Of a stretch of 64,000 nt of DNA, positions 25,858 to 34,549 are shown one piece after another (the stretch's first letter is position 1; every line of letters begins with the position of its first letter). The notes beneath the pieces were generated by a model, which saw nothing but the letters and a program-made list of their open reading frames with translations, was not told where the DNA came from and did no database searches. A program made the translations under genes and the position numbers. This stretch comes from RYN-133 sp963785425 (lineage in GTDB: Bacteria; Actinomycetota; Actinomycetes; Mycobacteriales; Jatrophihabitantaceae). The stretch is from contig CAWAVG010000004.1 of assembly GCA_963785425.1 (NCBI GenBank), positions 1,317,132 to 1,381,131 of the forward strand, written 5' to 3'.

Positions 25858-27448
25858 GTTCCGCTCCCGGTCAGCAGCTGGTCGTAGTCGGTCAGGGATG
25901 GGTGCGGGTCGGTCGTAGCGGGCCAGCGCGCCGATCGGGACGACGGGCGCGACCTGGGTGGTGTCGCGGCGGGCGTCGATCAGCACCAGCTCGGGATCGA
26001 GGCAGCCGGAGGCGACAGCGCGGTCCATCGCCGCGATCAGCGCGGCGGCGGTCATGGTGCGGTGCGCGAGCAGGACCTCGATCAGCGCCCGGGTGCCGGC
26101 GGCGTCGCCGCGGGCCCGTCGGGCGGCGTCCCAGTAGGCCTGATGCGAGGCGGTGAACGCGCCGCGGGCCTTGGCTTGCGCGAGCGCGGTCGCACCGGGC
26201 AGCCCGCCGGGCTTGGTCTTGAGCACCTCGAGGTAGTGATCCAGGGTGAGGACCTCGACGTAGCGTCCGACCGCCCGTTCGTGGCGAGCGACCAGCTTCG
26301 CTCCGTCGTAGATCTCGACCGTGCGGGCGGCGAGCCGGACCGGCAGTCGTCGGCCGGCGTAGCGGGCCGGGACGGAGTAGAAGCATTGCCGCACCGACAC
26401 CCTGGCCCGGTTGTCCACCCGGGCTTCCAGCAGCCGGGCCGGGTCGAACGCCTCGCGCCGGCAGCGGCATCAACGTCGGCGCCTCGACGGCGAACGCGGC
26501 ACCGATGGTGATCGGCCGTCCGGTGATCACCCGGCCGTCGTCGAGCAGGTCGCCGGCGGCGATCAGCTCGTTCAACGCCGCCAGCGAGGCGACCTTCGGG
26601 ACGGGACGAGGTGGCGGCGGCGGAACCGGCCGATCTCGCCCTCGACGCCGCCCTTCTCGTGCGCGCCGTCGATGCCGGGGCGGCAGAAGAACGAGTCGAA
26701 CCCGTAGTGCGATCGCAGCGCGGTGAACCGTTCGGACTCGGTCCGGTCCCGGCCCTTCAAGCACGCGGATCACGGCGGGTTTCAGGTTGTCGTAACGCAC
26801 CCGGCCGGGGACACCGCCGAAGTGCTCGAACGCCAGCACATGCCCTTCCAGGAACGCTTCCTGGGCCTGGGTGCCGAACGCGACGTGGAACGCCTTGCCC
26901 GAGTGCGACAGCCGCATCACGAACATCCAGCACTTCATCGACGACCCCGGCGATCGTCGCGTAGAACTCGCCGAAGTCGACCTCCGCCTCCGCGCCGGCC
27001 AGATGCGTCTGCGGGATCGACACCTCACGCTGATCCAGGCCGAGCTCGACCCGGCGGCGGGCGACGTAACGCGACACCGTCACCTCCGACAGCGTCGCGC
27101 CGTGCTCGGCGACCAGGCGCTGCCAGACCCGGCGGGCGGTATGCCGCTGCTTGCGCGGTGCGTCCTGGTCCGCGAGCAGCCAGCCGTCGATCACCGCCGA
27201 CGCACGGCGTCGATCGCCGGCCGTCGCCGCGGCGGATACGTCTTGCGCGGCGGCGGCACCGCCGCGGCCAACGCCTGCCGCACCGTGCGGCGGTGCACGC
27301 CATGCCGCTCGGCCAGCTCCCGGATCGACAGCTGCTCCAGCCGCCGATCTCTCCTGATCTGCTCGAACAGCTCCACCCGTGACCGCACCTGACCGACCTC
27401 CCCGTCGACGACGACAGGGACGATCCGAACCGAGGGTGGGGCCAACAT
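25854..27448 (-). pseudogene. istA: istA-like transposase, multiple frameshifts
   Basis: Recognisable pieces in several frames cover one transposase: QLSIRELAERHGVHRRTVRQ (N-terminal HTH), RQHTARRVWQRLVAEHGATL, AEVDFGEFYATIAG (first catalytic Asp), AFEHFGGVPGRVRYDNLKPAV (second Asp), and AHEKGGVEGEIGRFRR (catalytic Glu). The C-terminal DNA-binding part is YSVPARYAGRRLPVRL and following. At least four frame changes are needed to read through, so the gene is dead. The ATG at 27448 overlaps an end repeat. Confidence 0.8.
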
Positions 27449-27538
27449 TCGTGACGACACACCGCACCCACCCGGCGGGATGATCACCACCCCAGGTGGG
27501 GCCAACATTCATGCAGAACGAAGACCGAAGTGGGGCCA
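27436..27538. repeat. right terminal repeats of the IS21-like element
   Basis: Three direct copies of GTGGGGCCA, two of them extended to GTGGGGCCAACATTC, spaced 60 and 34 bp apart (start to start). Confidence 0.8.
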
Positions 27539-27944
27539 AGTCAGGTGATCACACGCACCAGCGGCAGCAACGCCGTGAACACGTTGCCCGTTACTCAGCC
27601 GATGCCCGGCAACACACTGGTCGTGGCCGAACGCTTCGACAGCGAAGCCGCCAACGCCGTGGCTGCAGACCTGCAAGGTGGTCCGCTACCCGTCCCGCTA
27701 AAGGCAGAGACCCTTACCTACCACTAACACCCCGCCAAGTCCGGTAGGGCCGCTGCGCGGCAGATCCGGTTGGGGGCCGATGCGCGGCCGATCCGGTGGG
27801 CCGCCGCGTGCAGGCGAGAGCACACAACGAGATGCACCCGGTCGGGCATGAGCGGATGGCCTTGCCGGGATGGTCCGCCGAATAACCGGGAGGACGTGTC
27901 GATTGAGCATTTGCTGCGGCCGACCAAGGCGGCATGATCTCGGT
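27539..27944. other. gap with short GATCCGGT repeats
   Basis: About 400 bp with no supported gene. It includes two imperfect tandem units around 27745-27800, each with TGCGCGGC and GATCCGGT. The first contains GCGGCAGATCCGGT (27757-27770), which recurs exactly at 28653-28666. Confidence 0.5.
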
Positions 27945-28492
27945 ATGGGACCCGGATTCCGAATCTCGTCGGCGTGGCGGTCGGCAATCTTCCAAGGCGT
28001 GTTCTTCGCAGCATGGATAAGTGTGTGGAATCGACACGACTACCACGACAGCTGGCCGCACACGATTATCGAGGGCGCGGTTATCGCGGTCTGTACACGC
28101 TGGTGATGTACTTCGCCACGCGCAAGCAGTATCAAGCTGGCGAGGCGGTCTTGGTCGGGCTCACCAAGCAACAGCGCCGCCAGGTGCTCCGCGCGGCGAA
28201 GACCGGGACGCCGCCCGCCGACCTCACGCTGCGAGCCCGCGCGGTCGCGCTGCTGGAGGTACGACTCGCCAACTACGCCCGCAACCGCACTCCCAACCTG
28301 GTCGTGTTCAGCGGGGCTGCGGTCCTTTCCGCAGTCGCCGGCATTACCAGCGGCTGGTGGTACTGGGGTGCGGTAGCCGCGTCCGGGTACGTGCTGGTTT
28401 CCGTGATCCGTTACCCGGCCAAGCATCAGCGCAACCTCGCGACACTCCAGCCGCCGCCGATACCGAACCCACCGGCAAAGGTCCGCCGGTAA
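27945..28492 (+). pseudogene. frameshifted small membrane protein gene
   Basis: From ATG 27945 the frame reads SAWRSAIFQGVFFAAWISVW, then WPHTIIEGAVIAV, two hydrophobic segments, and stops at 28106. One missing G at about 28085 would continue into LYTLVMYFATRKQYQAGEAV, a helical cytoplasmic part (TKQQRRQVLRAAKTGTPPAD), two more membrane spans (NLVVFSGAAVLSAVAGI and WYWGAVAASGYVLVSVI) and a Pro-rich end at 28492. Repaired length is about 182 aa. Function unknown. Confidence 0.6.
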
Positions 28493-28751
28493 CGGCCAAA
28501 CACGCCTCTCCGCAAGGCCCGCACCCGCACCGTGCAGGCCAATCGCGGAAGCCCTCCTGGTCAACCGCGACCGCATTGCGCCGGACACCTCGCTCTCGGC
28601 CGGGAACCTCTTGGTTTTCGGCGGCCTCAGACAACGGTGACAAGCCATCTACGCGGCAGATCCGGTACGACCCTTCCCGGTGCGCATCACCGCTCCGCCC
28701 CGTTCGAGCATTGACCAAACCCCCGGGGTGGCGTTCTGGCGTAATAGAGGT

Positions 28752-29300
28752 ATGGACGAGCGGGCCGGTGGGGACGAGCGCGCGCTATCGGTGAACGATG
28801 CGCCTGGTCCTCCGAACGTCGGCGCAGAGTTTGATGCGTGGGTCGCGCCCCACTTGTCCATGCTGTGGGCACTTGCCGCACGTACCGTCGGCGCTGCTGC
28901 GGCTGAGGATGTCGTACAGGAGACGCTCTTGCGTGCGTGGCAGCGCCGCGAAACCTACGACCCGGCACGGGGTTCAGCAAGAGTCTGGCTCGTTGCGGTC
29001 CTCCTCGACCGGGCGCGCCGTCATCGGGTGCGTGGTCGGTGGCCGTCTGCCGGGGTTGGCGACACTGATTCAGCTACTGCGGTGACCGCATCATCCGACA
29101 GAGTCGACATCGAGCAGGCCGTCCGTCGGCTACCCCCACGTCAACGGCAGGTGGTTGCCCTGCACTACCTCGCCGACCTGCCAGTCACGGAGGTAGCCAG
29201 CCTGTTGCACATCTCAGAAGGTGCCGTAAAGGCCCAACTGTTCGATGCCCGTAGAAACCTAAGACAGGTACTGGAGGCTGACTATGACCCACACCGATGA
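28752..29300 (+). CDS. ECF-type sigma factor
   Basis: A 182-aa protein from ATG 28752. Region 2: WALAARTVGAAAAEDVVQET, LLRAWQRRETYDP, RVWLVAVLLDRARRHR. Region 4: RLPPRQRQVVALHYLADLPV, TEVASLLHISEGAVKAQLFD. It resembles the SigE/SigK-like ECF group. The next gene overlaps by 17 bp, a usual place for an anti-sigma or sensor partner. Confidence 0.85.
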   Translation: MDERAGGDERALSVNDAPGPPNVGAEFDAWVAPHLSMLWALAARTVGAAAAEDVVQETLLRAWQRRETYDPARGSARVWLVAVLLDRARRHRVRGRWPSAGVGDTDSATAVTASSDRVDIEQAVRRLPPRQRQVVALHYLADLPVTEVASLLHISEGAVKAQLFDARRNLRQVLEADYDPHR

Positions 29301-29933
29301 GCAGGTCGATGAGCTGCTGCGTCGGTGGGCGGCTGAGAAACGCGCTCAGGCACCCGCCCTGCGCCCGGCCATGCGCAGCTCGCGTGCCGCGCGAGGCCGC
29401 AGACGTTGGGTCGTCGCCGCACTCGGTGCAGCGGCAGCCATCGCTGCCGTATTTGCCGCTGTGACCCTGTCTGACCACCACAACCCAGCGGGCGGTAGCC
29501 GGCACCACTTCGGTCTCAATCCCGGATGTGGCGACGACGCCTCCCTCGAAGCGATCGGCTCGAGTGCCATTGAGCAAGTCTCGGCCGCAGCCGGTGGTCC
29601 GTTCATGGTCACCGGGAGGTTGCGCGTCAACCACTTCTCGGTCAGAGCCGTCACCCAGTAGAGATCATCGTGGGAACTCCTGGCGCGCTTGAGGGGGTGT
29701 GGGGCCGGACCGCCTCGGCACCGCCACGGGCAATCTCCCGCCCTGAGAACCAGCTCGCCGCCAAGACCTTCCACGCAGGCCTGCATAACGGCGCCAAGTT
29801 GAGCCTGTCCGGGTCGGATCTCCCGCCCGGCCGCTACCGAGTCTTCGGACTGCTGAACGTGACCAACTCGGCTGCCTGCAACGGACGAGCAGGACACGAG
29901 ATCAGTCAATTCGCAACGCTGACCGTTTCCTGA
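29284..29933 (+). pseudogene. membrane-anchored sigma-partner-like gene, probably broken
   Basis: ATG 29284 overlaps the sigma factor. The first frame (125 aa) has a cytoplasmic N-terminus DEQVDELLRRWAAEKRAQ, one membrane span (WVVAALGAAAAIAAVFAAVT) and an extracellular start, stopping at 29661. A second frame from about 29631 to 29933 then gives QLAAKTFHAGLHNGAKLSLS, then DLPPGRYRVFGLLNV, which looks like the missing extracellular end. I read it as one gene with a frameshift near 29630-29660; two separate genes are possible. There is no HxxxCxxC anti-sigma zinc motif. Confidence 0.5.
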
Positions 29934-29966
29934 CGAAGGACGGCATACTCCGGCGGTCATCCTTCG

Positions 29967-31485
29967 CTACCGGATCTCGGCAAATCCGGTCGTTTGATCA
30001 TGGGGGAGCGGGTCAGATCCGGTCGTTTGATGAAGGTGGTTTCGGGTCGGGTCGTTGAGTTTCGCGCGGTGTGTCCGGGGCGGGGTGGTGCTGGTCTGAG
30101 TGGCGGCGTTAGTGGTGCGAGCGCGGTTGGGGGTCAGGTGTTGTCGGTTGCGGATGGTGTCGAGTGCGGTGATGGTGGCGGCGTCGGCGTGGGGGAGGGT
30201 GTGCAGGTATTGCTCGGTGGTGGTGAGTCGGGCGTGGCCCATGCGGTCTTTGACTGGCTTGGAGGTCGGCGCCGCCGGCGAGGAGCCAGGAGGCGTGGGC
30301 GTGGCGCAGGTCGTGGACGCGGACGTGGAAGGGGAGTCCGGCGTTGTGGAGGGCGGGTTCCCAGATGTGTCGGCGGAACCAGGTGCGCGAGATGTGCCTT
30401 TCGCCGTCGGTCGCGTTGGCCGTGTGGGGTCGGCGGGATGTTCGGGTGGGGTCGGTGCCGGTTTTGCGGCGTTGGGCGCGGTAGGTGGCGTAGGCGTCGC
30501 GGCAGTGTTGGCAGCGACATGGTGCCATGTTGTAGGCGGTGAGGGTGCCGTGGCAGTAGGTGTGTCCCGCCGCGTTCGGCTCGGTGAACCCGAGTGTGTT
30601 CTCGTCGCTGGAGGGCGTGTTCTCGCGCTGCTTCGCGGCTAGTGGTGGAGCGGGGAAGACCAGGTCGGAGAGGGTCTTGCCGTGGACATGCTCGGTGAGG
30701 AGGTCGCGGATGTGGCGGGACAGGCCGAGGCGGCGGGGTTGTTTGTCTTTGGGGTAGTTCTTGATCAGGAACCGGTCGCCGGTGGGGTGAAACTTCGCCG
30801 GGATCTCGATCACCGTCCGGGACACGGCGAGCAGCCCGTGCTGTAGGTCGAGGTCACCGACGCGCAGTTCGACGAGTTCGCCCCAGCGCAGCCCGGTTTC
30901 GACGTCGGTCTCCACCAGCAGTCGCAGCTCGGGGGTGGGCAGTGCGGCGTGGATGGCGGCGAACTGGTCGGGGGTGATGATCCGCCGTGTCGCGGGTGGC
31001 ACGGTCGGTGCTTTGATCCCGGCGCACGGGTTCAGCGTGGTGATCTGGTCGTTGAAGGCGGTGGTGAAGATCGCCGACAACACGGCCAGGCAGTGTTTGA
31101 CGGTGGCCGGCTTGACGCCGGCGTCCTTCAAAGAGGCGATCCAGGCGCGGATGTCGGCGGGCAATATGGCGATCATCCTGTAGCCGCCGAAGACGGGCAG
31201 GATGTGCTTGTCCAGCACGTAGCGGTAGTTCTGCCTAGTGGTCAGTTCGATCTGATGATTCGGGAACCACTCCTGTTCGACGTAGCGGGCGAACAGTTGC
31301 CGGCTGCGCCCGGAATCGGTGTGCCGGCCCTTCGCGGTGTCAGCTTCGGCACGCTGCCACGCCCGGTCGGCATCTCGACGACTGGCGTAGGTGCCGGCCG
31401 AGCGGCGCCGGCCGGTGACGTCGTCGTAGTAGGCGGTGTAGCGGGCCTTGCCGTCGCCGCCGATCCGTTTGCGTGCTTGCCCCAC
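29967..31485 (-). pseudogene. tyrosine integrase, frameshifted before catalytic Tyr
   Basis: N-terminal AP2-like/arm domain (GKARYTAYYDDVTGRRRSAG), SAM-like core-binding domain (VEQEWFPNHQIELTTRQNYR, then VLDKHILPVFGGYR), and catalytic domain with ETGLRWGELVELRVGDLD (Arg I) and VHDLRHAHASWLLAGG (His-x-x-Arg). The tail with the nucleophile (KDRMGHARLTTTEQYLHTLP) is in another frame; an extra A at about 30254 explains the shift. The catalytic domain carries an inserted Cys/His cluster (HTYCHGTLTAYNMAPCRCQH) known from actinophage-type integrases. Start taken as GTG 31485; an open frame reaches 31569. Confidence 0.8.
29984..30031. repeat. direct repeat ATCCGGTCGTTTGAT x2
   Basis: A 15-bp direct repeat at 29984-29998 and 30017-30031, overlapping the last codons of the integrase frame. 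Position and spacing (33 bp) would suit integrase arm-type sites, but no function is shown. Confidence 0.5.
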
Positions 31486-31834
31486 CGCAACACTCCGATC
31501 CCGATCGGGGATCGTGCCGGAAGCGGTTGAACTGTTTGACCCTGATTCGACCCTGCAACCCGCCGCCACTGCGCGACACGAGCTGACAGCCGATGACAGT
31601 GCACGGCACGGAATCCCTTATCCCATAAGGCGATCCTATCGCGGAGGTCCCGTATTTCAAGGGCCCGACGAACCGGTGCCCCCGGGCTGGCAGTGTGGGG
31701 GTCAGGTTTCGAGTCCTTTCTGTCCGAGGAGCGTCCAGAAATTACCGCGGAGAGCTCAAGCCGACGCGCCTACTTCACCTGTCGGTTGTCATGGATTGCG
31801 ATCATCGTTGCCCCGAGACAGGCCGCAAGGCGGT
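31486..31834. other. probable island border, no gene
   Basis: A 349-bp gap between the integrase start and the 3' end of the beta-helix gene. It contains a tRNA T-arm-like string (GGTTTCGAGTCCTTTCTGTC near 31705), which may be a degenerate attachment site; its stem pairing is poor and no complete tRNA can be folded. Confidence 0.35.
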
Positions 31835-33181
31835 TCAGATGCGCGCGGTCGGCTCGATCGCCAGCCGCCACTGTGCGGGAGTGAGCGGCTTCCCGTTGTT
31901 CGACATCTCGCAACGCCATGCGTTCCGGGCGAACGACACTTGGGTCACGTCGCCGCCGTTCAGCGATGCCGTGCCCGAAGCGCCGGGGGCGATGATCGTG
32001 TTGTCGTGACACGACCCCGCCAGCGGGATCACCACGTTGTCGAGCTTGCGCTTGCGGGCCTGCCAGCAGATTCCGTTCAAGGTCGCAATGACGGTCGCGC
32101 CGGCCACCTCGGTCGCGCCGTCGGAGTCGCAGACGTTGATCTCCGCGCCCTTGAGCAGCGACGGGCTCGCTCCCCGCGCGGTGGTCTGCTCGACGCAGTT
32201 GCCGACGAGCGTTCCGCCGAACAGCTTCGACCCGTGCCCGATCTCGAACCGCACTCCGTCGGCTGAGTTGCCGAAGATCTTCGGGCGGCTGATGGTCTCA
32301 TCCGTGTTACCGCTGTCGTGCCACATGCCGACGCCCCGGTTGCCGATCGCAGTGCAGTCATTGGTGTGACCGCCGGTGCAGCGCGCCCACTTGAACCCGC
32401 CGGACTCCCAATCAAGAATGCGGTACTTCGCATCCGGGTTGTTGCGCAGAAACTGCCGCCCCTCGACGACGTCGCCCCTGCAGCCGTAGCGGGCCATCCC
32501 GAGCTGGCCGTTCTCGAGATCGGTGCCGCCCTGCACGAGCGTGGCCGTCGTGGCGTAGTTGAGGGTGAGGCCGCGAGCGTGGTTCCAGCGGGTATCGACG
32601 TCGACCAGGGTGGCGTCACTGTTCGCGGTGAACGCTCCCGTCTGCGACTTGTTCGCGCACCTTTGCACCATCAGCCCACGCACCGTCACCCCCGGCGCGT
32701 TGAGGAGAAACCCGTATCGGGCGACGGCCATCTCCATCGCGTTCGCCGTGGGATCGTCGGCGACCCAGATGCGGTTCGCGCGATAGTCCTGGAAGAACGT
32801 CCCCGGCACGAGCTCACCGAGGTGCATCACGCGTTTCAGCGGCGCACCGTCGGCCCACATGTCCTCGCAGCACTGACAGACTTCGGCGTTGTTCCCGGTC
32901 AGCCCGCTCGGCTTCTCGGGCTGGCCCGGATCGGTGTAGGGCTCGGGGAGCCAGCCGTCGAGCGTCCATCGGCCGCCACCTTGCGGCGCCCAGCCCGCGT
33001 CCAGTACGACCGCACCGTCGACGACGGTGTCATCGCCGATGATCTCCGTGACGCCGCCGCCGACGATCGGCGGCGCGGTGACCCGAAACGTGCCAGAAGG
33101 GAGCACGACCGTGCCCGAGCCGTTGGCGAGAAGAGCGTTCAGGTCGGCCTGCCCGCTGCCCGGCGAGATGTTCCCAGTCAT
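31835..33181 (-). CDS. right-handed beta-helix (pectate-lyase-like) protein
   Basis: A 448-aa protein from ATG 33181; TTG 33211 is a longer alternative that overlaps the upstream gene. No signal peptide is visible. A short LANGSGTVVLPSGTFRVTAP beginning is typical of phage tail-spike or polysaccharide-binding beta-helices, followed by repeated 20-25-residue rungs (VTVRGLMVQRCANKSQTGAF, ENGQLGMARYGCRGDVVEG, DETISRPKIFGNSADGVRFE, HGSKLFGGTLVGNCVEQTTA). Many Cys residues. Downstream of and close to the Tat-type protein gene, so likely co-transcribed. Confidence 0.75.
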   Translation of the reverse strand: MTGNISPGSGQADLNALLANGSGTVVLPSGTFRVTAPPIVGGGVTEIIGDDTVVDGAVVLDAGWAPQGGGRWTLDGWLPEPYTDPGQPEKPSGLTGNNAEVCQCCEDMWADGAPLKRVMHLGELVPGTFFQDYRANRIWVADDPTANAMEMAVARYGFLLNAPGVTVRGLMVQRCANKSQTGAFTANSDATLVDVDTRWNHARGLTLNYATTATLVQGGTDLENGQLGMARYGCRGDVVEGRQFLRNNPDAKYRILDWESGGFKWARCTGGHTNDCTAIGNRGVGMWHDSGNTDETISRPKIFGNSADGVRFEIGHGSKLFGGTLVGNCVEQTTARGASPSLLKGAEINVCDSDGATEVAGATVIATLNGICWQARKRKLDNVVIPLAGSCHDNTIIAPGASGTASLNGGDVTQVSFARNAWRCEMSNNGKPLTPAQWRLAIEPTARI

Positions 33182-33192
33182 GCTCGAGGACG

Positions 33193-34446
33193 TCAGTTGA
33201 TCATCAGCCAACCGAGCGGGGTGGGCCTGGACGCCCGACGCTTGAGCGTCACGGTGAAGCGATTGTTGACGCTGTCGACCGTCACTCCCGACACCGCTGA
33301 GCCGTCATCCGTCTGTGCGGTTGCCACCACGAACGAGGACGGGGTCACCTCGACACCGGGATCGATCACGACGGTGCGAGCGGTCCTCGGCACTGTCGCG
33401 ATGCCGGCGACCTGCGCGACGCACACGCGGCCGTCGACGAACAGCGCATTCGCCGTCCCTACCTCGGCGACGAAATGGCCGGCAGTACCGTTCGCCGCGG
33501 ATACAACGCCCGCGACCGCGTCACCGCTCGTCGCCGCGCCCGACACACCCTGGCCGGAGGTCGCGTATCCCTTCACCCCTGCAGCCGAGCGACTCTGGCC
33601 GTACACACCGATGCCGTCCGCACTTCCCCACCCGCGGACTCCGACCCGCTCGCCGGGCCCTTCGAAGTCGGGCAGATCCGGGTCGGGGCGAACGACAGCC
33701 GACCCGGCCACGCCGGTCAGTGGCCGGTCGTACGCGAGCTCGCCTCCGTACGTCACAGCGTGGATCGCATCGGCCGTCTCACAACGTGCCGTGATGGCCG
33801 GGCCGTAGAGACTCGATTCCGCTACGACCCCGACTCCTTTGTCAGAGTGCGCGTTCATTGCGGGCCCGTAGATCGAGTTGGATTCCAATCCGGCGCCATA
33901 GGCGGAGAACGCCGTCACGCCGCTGCCGTAGAAGGAATCTCCTTTGACTCCGGTGCCGTAGGAGGAATCTCCTCGAACGCCGGTTCCGGACTCGTCGCTG
34001 GGCCCGCTGACGCCCAGCGCGCCCGTCGTGCCACCGGCGTCGCCGACGATCATCGCGGTGCCCTGACTTGGGACCGTGATGTCCCTACCACGGGCGGTCA
34101 CGCCGAATCCGTACGAAAGATCGTCGTCGGACAGCCACAGTTCTGTGGGTACCGTCGCCACCGGGACGGTACCGGCGGTATTTCCCGCCACGATGGCCTC
34201 ACCCTGAGCGGATGCCTCGCCAGCGGCACCTCCTGCGGCCAACGCCACGCCGCCGACACCGGCCGCGGCGAGCTTGAGCAGTCCGCGACGCGACGTCAGG
34301 GCAGTCGGACGGTCGGGGGCGGTCGCCGGCGTCGGCGCGCGATCGACCACGCGCCGCTCGAGCGCGGCCAGTCTCGATTCCTGCCGCTCGATGATCTCCG
34401 CCTGACGCCTGGTCGTCTGCAGCAGCTCAGCAACGATGTCGTCCAC
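33193..34446 (-). CDS. coiled-coil, Tat-type, repeat-rich surface protein
   Basis: A 417-aa protein. Residues 1-38 form a short coiled coil (ELLQTTRRQAEIIERQESRL), and a twin-arginine-type segment follows internally (TSRRGLLKLAAAGVGGVALA), so the export signal, if used, is preceded by about 50 residues. The exported part has Gly/Tyr/Ser repeats of the form YGxGVxxxSxYG (SYGTGVKGDSFYGSGVTAFS and AYGAGLESNSIYGPAMNAHS) and later GVYGQSRSAAGVKGYATSGQ. The C-terminus SSFVVATAQTDDGSAVSGVT, then NRFTVTLKRRA, resembles the end domain of tail-fibre-like proteins. Confidence 0.75.
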   Translation of the reverse strand: MDDIVAELLQTTRRQAEIIERQESRLAALERRVVDRAPTPATAPDRPTALTSRRGLLKLAAAGVGGVALAAGGAAGEASAQGEAIVAGNTAGTVPVATVPTELWLSDDDLSYGFGVTARGRDITVPSQGTAMIVGDAGGTTGALGVSGPSDESGTGVRGDSSYGTGVKGDSFYGSGVTAFSAYGAGLESNSIYGPAMNAHSDKGVGVVAESSLYGPAITARCETADAIHAVTYGGELAYDRPLTGVAGSAVVRPDPDLPDFEGPGERVGVRGWGSADGIGVYGQSRSAAGVKGYATSGQGVSGAATSGDAVAGVVSAANGTAGHFVAEVGTANALFVDGRVCVAQVAGIATVPRTARTVVIDPGVEVTPSSFVVATAQTDDGSAVSGVTVDSVNNRFTVTLKRRASRPTPLGWLMIN

Positions 34447-34549
34447 GATTCCCCCTACATCCCCGCGAAATCACGTGAACGTGATGAAGGGATGGTAGGC
34501 GCGACCGGACGGCGGAGGGCCCGGCGGGGACAGGCCCACCGGCAAAGTC

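Larger units (their letters stand above)
24237..27538 (-). mobile_element. degenerate IS21-family element with passenger DNA
   Basis: istA- and istB-like remnants lie between matching terminal repeats. On the right, GTGGGGCCAACATTC occurs at 27436-27450 and 27496-27510, and GTGGGGCCA at 27530-27538. On the left, the inverted forms are GAATGTTGGCCCC at 24256-24268 and TGGCCCCAC at 24237-24245. Multiple internal copies of the end repeat are typical of IS21. The unusual part is about 800 bp between istB and the left end, holding another gene remnant. No clear target duplication is visible. Both transposition genes are frameshifted. Confidence 0.7.

Noticed and set aside
30100..30642. Plus-strand Gly/Val-rich frame opposite the integrase
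   Set aside because: It is the antisense image of a Thr/His/Pro-rich integrase tail; no domain or ribosome-binding site.
32318..33808. A 496-codon plus-strand frame opposite the beta-helix and repeat proteins
   Set aside because: Composition is random and both minus-strand genes have recognisable motifs.
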